Shown here one piece after another: positions 55,170 to 64,000 of a stretch of 64,000 nucleotides of DNA. The notes beneath the pieces are model-generated. The model searched no databases, was not told where the DNA came from, and was given only the letters and a program-made list of their open reading frames with translations. Position 1 is the stretch's first letter, and every line of letters begins with the position of its first letter. The DNA is taken from positions 1 to 64,000 of the forward strand of contig JAILFH010000114.1 of assembly GCA_024697645.1 (NCBI GenBank). The letters are read 5' to 3'. This DNA comes from Prevotella sp. (GTDB taxonomy: Bacteria > Bacteroidota > Bacteroidia > Bacteroidales > Bacteroidaceae). A program made the translations under genes and the position numbers.

Positions 55170-55613
55170 ATGAAAAAGACCATCATCATGTCACTTCTGC
55201 TCTTGGCCGTAACCTCCGTTTCGGCCAAGAGTGTAGTGATGGTGCTCAACGACAGCACCAAAGTTTATTACCTCATCGAAAACGGAAAACCCGTACTGAA
55301 GATGAAGGACAACGGATTCACCGTGAACAATCAGGACACTTACGAATTCGAGACTTTCAACCGTTTTTTCATCTCGAATGAAGACGCTCCGACAGGCATC
55401 AACCAACTCGAGGCCAGCGACTTACTGTTCGAAGGCGGTTCGCTCCTCATTGAATCGTCACAGGCAGCAAGAGTCTATTCTGCCGACGGCAAGGCTATCA
55501 GCGTCCCCATGCGCCAAGTCGGAAACAAACAGTCGTTTGATCTCTCTGCAATGCCCCCAGGCATCTACGTTTTGCGTTGTGGCAATCAGTCGATGAAGTT
55601 CATGAAGAAATAA
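55170..55613 (+). CDS. Small secreted protein with C-terminal sorting-like domain (GIYVLRCGNQSMKFMKK)
   Basis: Signal peptide MKKTIIMSLLLLAVTSVSA; RVYSADGKAISVPM...LSAMPPGIYVLRCGNQSMKFMKK. ORF-track start at 55098 is likely too early. Confidence 0.7.
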   Translation: MKKTIIMSLLLLAVTSVSAKSVVMVLNDSTKVYYLIENGKPVLKMKDNGFTVNNQDTYEFETFNRFFISNEDAPTGINQLEASDLLFEGGSLLIESSQAARVYSADGKAISVPMRQVGNKQSFDLSAMPPGIYVLRCGNQSMKFMKK

Positions 55614-55640
55614 CCAATCTGAAAGAAATCTTTTTGAATC

Positions 55641-57626
55641 ATGAGACACCACATCTTGTTAATCTCGGCCCTTCTGATGCTGTCTTCCTCGTCCGCTATG
55701 GCGCAGAAGGACTCACTATGGGCTAAGAAAATCAGCGACACACGCTTCTACGAGAACCAAGTGTTCGACATCAGCGATGTTGACTCCATCGACTTCAACG
55801 CTTCCCGTATCCGTTTTAAGAAAGACGGAAAGACTACTGCACAAGCATTCTCGACTTTCGAATATTTCTCTTTCCGCAATCCTGGACAGACGCTCTATTG
55901 CCCAGCAGAATTTCGTTCTATGGACTGGAACGACGAGGCGAGCGAATGGTGCTTCCAGCGCTCGATGGAGAGTGATCACTTCATCGTGTTCTGGCAAGAA
56001 GGCTTCGGGCTCGACCCCACCAAGGCGGCACGCGGCTATGCATTCGACCCCAACCTTCTGCTCTCGCAAGCCGAAGAAATCTATAAGGTGAACAGCGAGG
56101 AACTGGGATTCTCTCGTCTAGGCAGCAGTTATACCCTTGACCACTATAAGCACATGCTCTTCGTTCGCTATCAGACCGAATGGCTCGCTACAGGCTCAGG
56201 CTATGATGATAAGATTGGGGCGTTCTGGTGTAATCCTGCTGCCGTCAACGACCGTACTACTCTCGCCCACGAACTCGGTCATACGTTCCAATATCTTGTT
56301 CGCTGCGACCTGGGCCCTGGACGCGGGTGGCGACAGGGATTCGGTCCTAATGGCGAAGGCGGCAACATGTATTGGGAGAGTTGTGCCCAATGGCAGTCGG
56401 CGCGTGTCTACACAGAAGGAATCTTCTCTGGCTGGGGCTCGTCTTACCCAGGACATAGTTATATGAATCTCCTTCACGAGGAACCGCGCTACGAGAACTA
56501 CTATCATCAGTACTACTGGTGTCAGTTACATGGTCAAGACTTCGTCGGACGACTCTGGATGGCTACCAAGGGCAAAGAGGATCCTGTGGACACCTATAAA
56601 CGCATCACTGAGCGCACGCAGGATGAGTTTTGCGACGACATGTTCGAATATGCTCGACGCTGCCCCACCTGGGATATGGACGGAATCAGAGAGTTGGGAA
56701 AGAATTATCGTGACCGCTTCAGTACCCGAATTCAAGACAACGAGGAAGGATGGATTGAGCCACAGCCAGGAAACTGTCCTGAGAACTATGGTTTCAACGT
56801 GATGCGAATGACTGTACCCAATGGAGCGACTACTGTCAGCGTTCGTTTCAGAGGCGAAGCAGGCAAGGAAGGCTATCGCGCCCTGAATACCGAACTGGCA
56901 GGTTGGCGTTATGGATTTGTGGCTCTCGGACGTGGCGACAAGCGAACCTATAGCGAGATTGGTCGCGCGAAAGAAGGTACACTCGACTTCGACGTTCCAG
57001 AAGGCACACGCAATCTCTGGTTTGTGGCTATGGGTGCTCCCACGGAGCATTTCCACCACGTGTGGGACGACAACAACGACAACGATGAGCAATGGCCCTA
57101 TGCTGTAGACTTTCAGGGTACAGACGTAAAAGGTCACGTAAAGAACCTGAAGGAACTCGTGCCGCACGACACTACGATTGTCGTGAACACATACAACACC
57201 TATGAGGCAGAGAAGGAATTAAGCGGAACCTACGAACTCGACATCACTCCTATTCGTATGGCACTCGCCTGTACGGCTACAGAACTGCAAATTACGCCTC
57301 AGACGCAAGACACGATTCGCGTCTATACGGAGGAGCCTGACGGTACACTATGCGACGTTGAGGTTACACCTTATGCGTACTATTTCTTCTACGATGCTGA
57401 GGGCAACGTCATCAAGGCAGAATCCATTGCAGATGGAGAAGAAAAAGGAAGTTATTATGCGATGTACGCGAGTTATGGAGATCACTTTCTAATCTACTAT
57501 GGCGAACTGAACGGCAAGCATCTGAACAAAGGCGATTCACACACATTCCCGATTGCTTTCCAGCGCACACTGGATGACGGAACAAAGGTTACTGCCCGCG
57601 TGCTGCTGAACGTCATTATGGAATAG
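55641..57626 (+). CDS. DUF6055-like secreted putative metallopeptidase with C-terminal DUF4859-like module
   Basis: TTLAHELGHTFQYLVR, YWESCAQWQSARVY; same architecture as 21126-22364 plus extension; signal peptide MRHHILLISALLMLSSSSAMA. Confidence 0.78.
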   Translation: MRHHILLISALLMLSSSSAMAQKDSLWAKKISDTRFYENQVFDISDVDSIDFNASRIRFKKDGKTTAQAFSTFEYFSFRNPGQTLYCPAEFRSMDWNDEASEWCFQRSMESDHFIVFWQEGFGLDPTKAARGYAFDPNLLLSQAEEIYKVNSEELGFSRLGSSYTLDHYKHMLFVRYQTEWLATGSGYDDKIGAFWCNPAAVNDRTTLAHELGHTFQYLVRCDLGPGRGWRQGFGPNGEGGNMYWESCAQWQSARVYTEGIFSGWGSSYPGHSYMNLLHEEPRYENYYHQYYWCQLHGQDFVGRLWMATKGKEDPVDTYKRITERTQDEFCDDMFEYARRCPTWDMDGIRELGKNYRDRFSTRIQDNEEGWIEPQPGNCPENYGFNVMRMTVPNGATTVSVRFRGEAGKEGYRALNTELAGWRYGFVALGRGDKRTYSEIGRAKEGTLDFDVPEGTRNLWFVAMGAPTEHFHHVWDDNNDNDEQWPYAVDFQGTDVKGHVKNLKELVPHDTTIVVNTYNTYEAEKELSGTYELDITPIRMALACTATELQITPQTQDTIRVYTEEPDGTLCDVEVTPYAYYFFYDAEGNVIKAESIADGEEKGSYYAMYASYGDHFLIYYGELNGKHLNKGDSHTFPIAFQRTLDDGTKVTARVLLNVIME

Positions 57627-57749
57627 AAATCCGAAACTATACAATCAATATCAGTATTCAACCAATATCATCAACGGTTCACATATTGTGGACCGTTTTT
57701 TATTTATAGAAAAAAATCTTAAATGCCCCAGGGAGGATCGAGATGACGT

Positions 57750-57900
57750 TTTTAATAGAAAGAATAAAGGGATTTCTCAACTACTCTCAAGCGAAAATCG
57801 TGGGCATTTGGTTTTGATAAAGAACGGTAGAGTGATTATGTTGATAGAAAGAATGCAATATTCTCAACTACTCTCAAAAAAGAATCGTGAGGTGCTTGGG
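57750..57900. repeat. Imperfect direct repeat, two copies ~90 bp apart (ATAGAAAGAAT...TCTCAACTACTCTCAA...AATCGTG)
   Basis: Matching words in both copies by direct reading. Confidence 0.65.
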
Positions 57901-57963
57901 GATTTAACGGAATATTTCCTTAACGATTAAAACATATAAGCGCTGGATGTTTTTGATAAAACG

Positions 57964-57994
57964 AAAATGGGAGCCCACAATTGGACTCCCATTA
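57964..57994 (-). terminator. Hairpin terminator ATGGGAGTCC-AATTGT-GGGCTCCCAT-TTTCGTTTT (minus strand)
   Basis: Near-perfect stem with T-rich tail, just downstream of 58019-60526. Confidence 0.7.
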
Positions 57995-58018
57995 TTGTTA
58001 GATTTTCACAAACGTCGA

Positions 58019-60526
58019 TTATGGCTCGTAGCACTTCACGCGAGTACCATCGTAACCTACTGCCATAATGTAAGCGGGGTTCTCGCTTGTGTTCCAGACG
58101 ACGTTGGTGTACTGTGGCTTGTAGGCGCTCTCACCATGACCATAATTAGTGATGTGGATGAGCGTACCGTCAGCCGTATAAGTCTCAAAACCAACGACAT
58201 TCTTCCACTTGCTATGCTGGATGCGAACATTATTGCCAGAGAGCACGCAGCCTGCTCCAACAGTTCCTGCCTCAAGAGCAGCCTTATCGCGGAAGACGGG
58301 ATAGTTGTTAACGTCGATGAAATAGAACGCCTCAGGAGGCTCAGGATAATTCATTGCCTCTATCTGACTCTCGAGTGTGTTGAGCATACTCTCAGTGATT
58401 GTGAGTTGACCGACACCATAGTCGTCAATTGCGACATCAACAGTTTTGAACATGCCTACCTTCTTGAAGAATGGCAACCAGTTGGTCTTCGTAATCTTAC
58501 ACCATTGCAGCATAAAGTTCACCTGCTGCTGACCATTAGTCATACTTGCTACGCTTGCATCTGTACGTAAAGTCTCGTAGAGTTCGGGATAAGCACTCGG
58601 CTGTATTTCAGCAATACGAGTATAGATAAGCAACTGCCAGAACGGAATCAGTGTGCAGAACACATCACCATTGACATGCGGCATGAACTGACCTCCTGTA
58701 AGTACATTGTACTGAAGGTAGTTGTAGTAGCGGAAGCCGTTGGACTCGTTCTCCAAACGATGATAGCCATCAGTACGAAGTTCGTGTTCAACGTAAGCCG
58801 ACATAATGTTATTACTGACCTCAGTCAGACCAACCCATGTCAGACCCTTCGTCTGGTTGTTGTGACCCAACTCGTGGGCAGCACCCCAGAAGTCGAAGTA
58901 TTTACGGCTCGTCGGATCACGCAGCGCATTGACGGGAACGCAGAAACCATCGTTGCTGGCATGATAGAGACCAGCACTCGTGGCTACAGTGATAGCGCAC
59001 TGACGGTTGGGACACTCGTGGTTGTACTTGAATACACCCATGAGTTCACGCTCAACGCTGACAATGCTGTCGTAAGCGGCCATCAGCCATTCACCATCGT
59101 TCGGACAGTTAGCCTGATAAGACGAAACAGGGAAGACGCAATCGATGAACTCACCGTGTAGATCAAGGCAGTCGCCCTTCGCATTTGCCAACAGACGCTT
59201 CCAGTCATCATTGGTGTGACCCTTATACTTCGGACTGAAGTAACCCTGCTCTGTGGCGTTGAGGAAGTGAATCTTCACCTTCGGAGCATTCTTCCAGTCG
59301 GAAGTGTAGTAGTTGATGTAGCCATTACCCTTGTTGTTACACCTGATGACGTTAATACCATTGCTGAGCGGATAACTGCTCGAAGCGAACACTTCGGGAC
59401 CGAAGTTGCGAACAGTAAGTGAAACGGGCGATGTAGAGATGCCTTCAACAGCCAGAATAACGGTCTCTCCCTCTTCGAAGGTGATACCAGTCGGATTCTC
59501 ATGATCGCAGTAGGTGTGAGCATTCTTCAGTTCGTTGCGAAGTTCAGAGACAGGACGGAACGCACCAAACTCGCCCAAGCGGAACTCTGTGGAATAGGTT
59601 CCTGCCATCATCTGCTGAGCAGCATCGCGAATCTCCTCGACGGGAATCTCGGCAATCTGTTCTGCGGTGAGACCAGACTTGAGGGTCGTGCAAAGATTGT
59701 CAGCGAAGTACTGCTGGAAGAGGTCGGTCATATAGGTGTTGCGCTCGTAGAACGTCATCTCAGCACAACTGGCAAATGCGCGTCCTGCGTCGCTCGTACT
59801 GCTGAGTACAGTGAAACGAACTGACACGATATTGTCGATGCCATTTGAACCGAAGGAGATCTGCGAAGCATTGTTGCCACCGCCGAAATCCATTGTGGTG
59901 AGTTCCACAAAGTCGCCACCTTGTAACTTATACTCAATTTTAACTTCCTTAAAGTTGCCATTGGTGCCCGACTGACGCGGAGTGTATACAGCGTAGTCGA
60001 TATGCGACGCCTTCTCGAAGTTATAGGTGAGCGTAATGGGATAAGTAGTTCCGGAATAATTAGAATGATAGATGGTTGAATAGTCGCCATCAAACGATTT
60101 CTCAATACCTTCACCACCCTGATAAGACGAAGCCTCACCACTTGCGATGGGAACCTGAATGTCTGTAGCATCGAAACCTTCCTGAATGACGGTGAGCAGG
60201 CGCTCAACAGTGCCGTTGGCAGAAGTGAACTTCACGGTTCCTTCACGCTCGCCAAGATTGAAGTTGGGTGAACTGAAGATGGCCATATTGCCATTTGCCA
60301 TCTTACGCAGAATGATCCACGAATCATCGCTCGTGGCAGTATAGTCGCAGTTACCTGCTACGGCTACAGTCGTGAAACCGCTGCAGTCGATATAGGCTGT
60401 GGTCTTACCAAGTATGAGTTGGTCGCTCTTCAGATTCGCATTGTCAAGACGGAGCGACTGAGCCTGAACATTCACAGCAAGCAGCATTGCCACTATGCTG
60501 AGGACATAATATCTTATTGTTTTCAT
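58019..60526 (-). CDS. M60-like (enhancin-type) metallopeptidase with N-terminal BACON-like and F5/8 type C/CBM32-like domains
   Basis: WGAAHELGHNNQTKGLTWVGLTEVSNNIMSAYVEHEL; BACON-like NCDYTATSDDSWIILRK...GTVKFTSANGTVERLLTVIQ; CBM32-like GEGIEKSFDGDYSTIYHSNYSGTTYPITLTYNFEKASHIDYAVYTPRQSGTNGNFKEVKIEYK. Confidence 0.85.
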   Translation of the reverse strand: MKTIRYYVLSIVAMLLAVNVQAQSLRLDNANLKSDQLILGKTTAYIDCSGFTTVAVAGNCDYTATSDDSWIILRKMANGNMAIFSSPNFNLGEREGTVKFTSANGTVERLLTVIQEGFDATDIQVPIASGEASSYQGGEGIEKSFDGDYSTIYHSNYSGTTYPITLTYNFEKASHIDYAVYTPRQSGTNGNFKEVKIEYKLQGGDFVELTTMDFGGGNNASQISFGSNGIDNIVSVRFTVLSSTSDAGRAFASCAEMTFYERNTYMTDLFQQYFADNLCTTLKSGLTAEQIAEIPVEEIRDAAQQMMAGTYSTEFRLGEFGAFRPVSELRNELKNAHTYCDHENPTGITFEEGETVILAVEGISTSPVSLTVRNFGPEVFASSSYPLSNGINVIRCNNKGNGYINYYTSDWKNAPKVKIHFLNATEQGYFSPKYKGHTNDDWKRLLANAKGDCLDLHGEFIDCVFPVSSYQANCPNDGEWLMAAYDSIVSVERELMGVFKYNHECPNRQCAITVATSAGLYHASNDGFCVPVNALRDPTSRKYFDFWGAAHELGHNNQTKGLTWVGLTEVSNNIMSAYVEHELRTDGYHRLENESNGFRYYNYLQYNVLTGGQFMPHVNGDVFCTLIPFWQLLIYTRIAEIQPSAYPELYETLRTDASVASMTNGQQQVNFMLQWCKITKTNWLPFFKKVGMFKTVDVAIDDYGVGQLTITESMLNTLESQIEAMNYPEPPEAFYFIDVNNYPVFRDKAALEAGTVGAGCVLSGNNVRIQHSKWKNVVGFETYTADGTLIHITNYGHGESAYKPQYTNVVWNTSENPAYIMAVGYDGTRVKCYEP

Positions 60527-60550
60527 ATCCTTATTCATTTTTGCTTGTAA

Positions 60551-61894
60551 TTACTTGATGACCACTTTCTTTCCGTTGACAATATAGATACCCTTCTGAG
60601 GCTGACGGTTGCCGAGAGAACGTCCCTGAATATCGTAGATAGTTGCATTCTCGAGACTCGTGCTGCTTGTCTCAACTTGCTCAATTCCCGTAGGATCAAA
60701 CACATCGATAGGCTCCGTAGAGAGTTCCACGTCGGGATAGTGAGGAGAAGTTGCGGTGATGACAACGCCAGTGTGAGGCTTCAGGAATGTGATGCGATAG
60801 CCCGAATAGGTGTAGTCGGTGCCCGAGACGAGTTCTTCGCCTGCACCATTCTTGAATGTGAGCGTGAGCGACAACGGGGCACTCCAGGTGTTGCGGCCGA
60901 GAATGTTCGTAAGTTGCTCGGAACGCTCGTTGATGTTCATATCGTCGAACAAATGATAAGGATTCTGCGGCGAAACGGCTCCTTCAACTGAATAGGTCTG
61001 CGAACCCGACTTATAGATGGTTGGGAACGAGTTGAAGAAGAGGTAGTTTTCCGAGAGGTCTACAAACTTCAGCGAATTCTTGCTGCTCGTGGGAATCGTC
61101 AGTTCCGCAAGTTTGTTACCAGGGGCACAGAGGCACACCAATGCAACATCTTCTGATAACGTGAGAGAGGTCAGACGATTGTTGCCAATCCAGAGGTTCT
61201 CGAGATTGGAGAGCGCAGCAGCATTAAAGGTAGTGATGCTGTTATCGAAACCAAGCACATCGGTAAGTTCCTCACAACGCGAGAGGGTTGTTGAAGAGAC
61301 CTTGTTTCCCTGGAAGAAGAGTTTCTCAAGTCCTGTCTGATTGCCCACATAGTTGAGTGCGGTCAGACGATTATTGGCACAGATGATTGAAGTGAGGCTC
61401 GTACCGCCACGAAGTCCTGTTGCCGCGAGTCGGTTGTCGGCTTCGTTGAGGTCAACAAGTTGAGTGCTGACCAGATTGAGGGCCGTCAGTTTGTTGCCCT
61501 GACAGTCGAGAGAGACAAGTTCCGTGCAAGATGAGAGGTTGAGTGCAGTCAGATTGTTGTCTGCACAGAAAAGGCGGCGAAGCGTTGTGGCAATACCTGT
61601 CACATTGAGTTCGCTCAGTTCATTCTCTGCTACATATAGCGAGGTGATGTCCTTGTCGGAACTAAGGGTTAATGACGCGCTCTTCACTGTAAACTCTTGC
61701 GGCACACCAGTGGAATTCACTTCTTCCACTGTGCCATCACCCCATTTCAGAGTCAGGGGGATTCCCGCATTCACGGCAATAGAGATGGTAGAGCCAACAT
61801 CTCTGCCTGTCTTCATAGTCACACTGCCTGCCGACGCGCTCAAGGCTGAGGTCAGCAGCAATGCCACTAATGCTAACTTTCTTAAATGTTTCAT
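60551..61894 (-). CDS. Secreted leucine-rich-repeat (internalin-like) protein with C-terminal tail GIYIVNGKKVVIK
   Basis: Repeats LFCADNNLTALNLSSCTELVSLDCQGNKLTALNL...LENLWIGNNRLTSLTLSED; tail IYDIQGRSLGNRQPQKGIYIVNGKKVVIK. Confidence 0.88.
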   Translation of the reverse strand: MKHLRKLALVALLLTSALSASAGSVTMKTGRDVGSTISIAVNAGIPLTLKWGDGTVEEVNSTGVPQEFTVKSASLTLSSDKDITSLYVAENELSELNVTGIATTLRRLFCADNNLTALNLSSCTELVSLDCQGNKLTALNLVSTQLVDLNEADNRLAATGLRGGTSLTSIICANNRLTALNYVGNQTGLEKLFFQGNKVSSTTLSRCEELTDVLGFDNSITTFNAAALSNLENLWIGNNRLTSLTLSEDVALVCLCAPGNKLAELTIPTSSKNSLKFVDLSENYLFFNSFPTIYKSGSQTYSVEGAVSPQNPYHLFDDMNINERSEQLTNILGRNTWSAPLSLTLTFKNGAGEELVSGTDYTYSGYRITFLKPHTGVVITATSPHYPDVELSTEPIDVFDPTGIEQVETSSTSLENATIYDIQGRSLGNRQPQKGIYIVNGKKVVIK

Positions 61895-62021
61895 ATTCAT
61901 TAGGTTTTAAATTCTTTTCTTATTATCGTTCGATTAATGATGCGGCAGTTATTCTAATATTGATGCTGCAATCATTTTTTTAGAGTATTTACGCTTTGAA
62001 TATTTTATTCCGATGAATCGA

Positions 62022-62846
62022 TTATTTCTGTTTGAAACTGAGAGCAGCGCCAATAGCAGTACTGAACTCGCTGTGCTCAGGCACATGGAAATGAACCCCG
62101 TAGAGCGCCTCGCACGCAGCAAAGACCTTCTCGCAAAGAGGCAATTTGGAGAGTTTTCCAATCATCACGAAGTCCTTGATGCCACAGTCCATTGAGGAAA
62201 GGATAGCTGCACTGCAGATAGATTGCAGAACTGTCCACAGAATACCGAGCGCAATGTCCTCGCGAGTTGCATCGCTCTGGGCGTTACCGAAGAGAGAGGC
62301 AATAGCGTCGCTGGGGAGTCCGGGAAGCGGTCGGGGCGAAATGTCGCCGATGAGCACGTTAATCTTCGAGAGATCACCACTGCGAGAAAGTTCCACCACC
62401 TGAGCGATGTCGCTGGTCATCAGCATGATGCGAGAAAGCCCCAGAAGGGTTCCGCCGCCAACTCCAATACCGCCGATATGCCGAATAGAATCACCATCGC
62501 AACGAACAAAACTCGTACCTGTTCCCATGCTTACGACCACCATTCGGTCAAGTTTGGTCTCGAAGCGAGCACCCAGACCATCGGCCTTGAACTCCTCGAC
62601 CTTCTTGGTTGGAAGCCCATAGATGGGTTCTTCGATATAAGCGCTTCCAACACCCGTAAGCATCACTTGCTCAACTTCTTCAAGTCCGATTCCATTGTCG
62701 TGAAGATAGCGGCCAAAAGCGCCATAGAGCGAAGCAACAGGGTCAGTAGCCTTGATGTGAATAGGCGAGATAATCTTGCCCTCATCGCTAATTCCAACAA
62801 TTTTCGTCGTACTAATGCCGACATCAATTCCTATAATAATTCCCAT
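62022..62846 (-). CDS. coaW: Type II pantothenate kinase (CoaW-like)
   Basis: GIIIGIDVGISTTKIVGI; VMLTGVGSAYIEEPIYGLPTKKVEEFKADGLGARF; VVSMGTGTSFVRCDGDSIRHIGGIGVGGGTLLGLS. Confidence 0.85.
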   Translation of the reverse strand: MGIIIGIDVGISTTKIVGISDEGKIISPIHIKATDPVASLYGAFGRYLHDNGIGLEEVEQVMLTGVGSAYIEEPIYGLPTKKVEEFKADGLGARFETKLDRMVVVSMGTGTSFVRCDGDSIRHIGGIGVGGGTLLGLSRIMLMTSDIAQVVELSRSGDLSKINVLIGDISPRPLPGLPSDAIASLFGNAQSDATREDIALGILWTVLQSICSAAILSSMDCGIKDFVMIGKLSKLPLCEKVFAACEALYGVHFHVPEHSEFSTAIGAALSFKQK

Positions 62847-62895
62847 ATTTTCAGATTACAGATTGCAAATCAAATTGAGCATCACTCATTTCTCA

Positions 62896-64000
62896 TTATT
62901 TCACTTCCTCCCACTTCAGTACAGCACCATTGCGGCGAGCGGGATCAGCACCTGGATAGTCCATTGAGTAAGGACTGCCTGTCGTTGGCGACTTGCCCAC
63001 ATAGCGGTGAGTGCGCATCGACATCAGCATGAACTCCTGATTGAGATAGTCCTGCCAAAGGAACACTTCAGCCTGATTCTCGTCCTTCGTCATGCGAACA
63101 TCACCAGGAAGACCATAGCCCGAAGACATCAGATAGCGGCCATCAGCACACTGCAGAATCACCTTGCCCTGACCTTTGTCCACGAGACGGAAGTGAGTCA
63201 GAACGGAGTTATTGCGACGATCTGTATCGTAGAGCACTCCATGAGAAGTTGCCTCTGCGGGCTTGTCGGTAGCGAGATTGATAATGCGGAAGGTCTTGCC
63301 GTAAGGAATGTTCTTGCTGCGGTCAGCCTTTGGCTCAACAACGGTGAAGTTGTCAAACTCAGCATAGCCGCCCTTCTTTCCATCCTTGTTGAAGGCAAAC
63401 AGCGCGTGACGCGAACCCTGGAAGGAAATCAACTGATAACTGAGCGGCATATTACGTCCCATAGGCTTGAAGTTCACGCCGTCAACGGAATAGAAATACT
63501 GTGCTTGATCGTGGTCGTAGTCGCCCACCATACGCAACCAAATCTTCTGCTTAGGAAGCGCGACACGGGTATCTATGGTATCGTTAGTTGCCTGTTCGAA
63601 GCAGCGGAGCAGGTAGTCGCCCTTCTTGCCGCTCTCCTTCACAACACCAATCCACGAACAAGGCACATTGATATTGCCAAGACCAGCAACGTCGCCAGCC
63701 TTCAGACCTTTCACGAGAAGTTCAACTGTCGTGACCGACTCAGGGCCAATCACACGCTGAGTTAGGGTTGTGCGAGCCCACATCAATTGCTCAGCGGGCA
63801 TTGAGGTGATGCGGAGTTTTCCTCCCTTCAGCGCCCAGTTCTTCTCTTCGGGATTGTGATTCCACTGCCAAACGCGACCAAGTTTCTTTCCATCGAAATT
63901 CTCAGAACGCACATAAGGAGCATGAGGAGTTTCCTCAACTGCGATATTGGGCTTCAGCCAAGTGCGAGGCGCACGACCGAGATTACCCTCAAGGCCGAGC
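62896..64000 (-). CDS. C-terminal part of a secreted glycosidase, GH43-like (beta-xylosidase C-terminal-type concanavalin-like domain); N-terminus outside the window
   Basis: FDGKKLGRVWQWNHNPEEKNWALKGGKLRITS...QKIWLRMVGDYDHDQAQYFYSVDGVNFKPMG; reading frame continues past 63912 to the window edge. Confidence 0.65.
   Translation of the reverse strand, partial: LGLEGNLGRAPRTWLKPNIAVEETPHAPYVRSENFDGKKLGRVWQWNHNPEEKNWALKGGKLRITSMPAEQLMWARTTLTQRVIGPESVTTVELLVKGLKAGDVAGLGNINVPCSWIGVVKESGKKGDYLLRCFEQATNDTIDTRVALPKQKIWLRMVGDYDHDQAQYFYSVDGVNFKPMGRNMPLSYQLISFQGSRHALFAFNKDGKKGGYAEFDNFTVVEPKADRSKNIPYGKTFRIINLATDKPAEATSHGVLYDTDRRNNSVLTHFRLVDKGQGKVILQCADGRYLMSSGYGLPGDVRMTKDENQAEVFLWQDYLNQEFMLMSMRTHRYVGKSPTTGSPYSMDYPGADPARRNGAVLKWEEVK

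Noticed and set aside
1-64000. tRNA, rRNA or full transposase genes
   Set aside because: No tRNA cloverleaf, rRNA signature or transposase-like protein recognised by reading; a tRNAscan/ISfinder run would be needed to exclude them formally.

Overview
The window looks like Bacteroidales (Prevotella-like) chromosome: HTCS regulator, SusC/SusD pairs, FAS1 lipoproteins, and secreted proteins ending in a Prevotella-style GxYIVNGKKVxVK tail. Main blocks: (i) 0-5.9 kb, two copies of a cassette made of a large tail-bearing secreted protein, a ~60-aa acidic peptide ending VWED, and a conserved terminator hairpin, surrounded by tandem repeats. (ii) 6.0-6.75 kb, three copies of a REP-like palindromic repeat. 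(iii) 7.0-10.86 kb, a cobalamin riboswitch whose variable stem carries a ~130-bp simple-repeat insertion, followed by a BtuB-like receptor and a BtuG-like beta-propeller lipoprotein. (iv) 11.2-14.5 kb, two tandem SLC13/DASS transporters. (v) 14.7-61.9 kb, a large PUL-like locus with DPP-IV peptidase, HTCS, two SusC/SusD pairs, three FAS1 lipoproteins, three DUF6055-like HExGH zincins plus a divergent relative, a protein built of repeated DUF4859-like modules, a CotH-type kinase, a retaining-type GH97, a GH127 and an M60-like peptidase. (vi) CoaW-like pantothenate kinase and a truncated GH43-like C-terminal region at the right edge. The most interesting hypothesis is that block (v) is a glycoprotein-degrading system combining several secreted metallopeptidases with GH97 and GH127; plant hydroxyproline-rich glycoproteins such as extensins are one candidate target. 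A shared DUF4859-like module and a candidate HTCS-responsive motif (TTTGGACGATTTT) tie parts of it together. Family names are my recognition of motifs from sequence alone; no searches were run.
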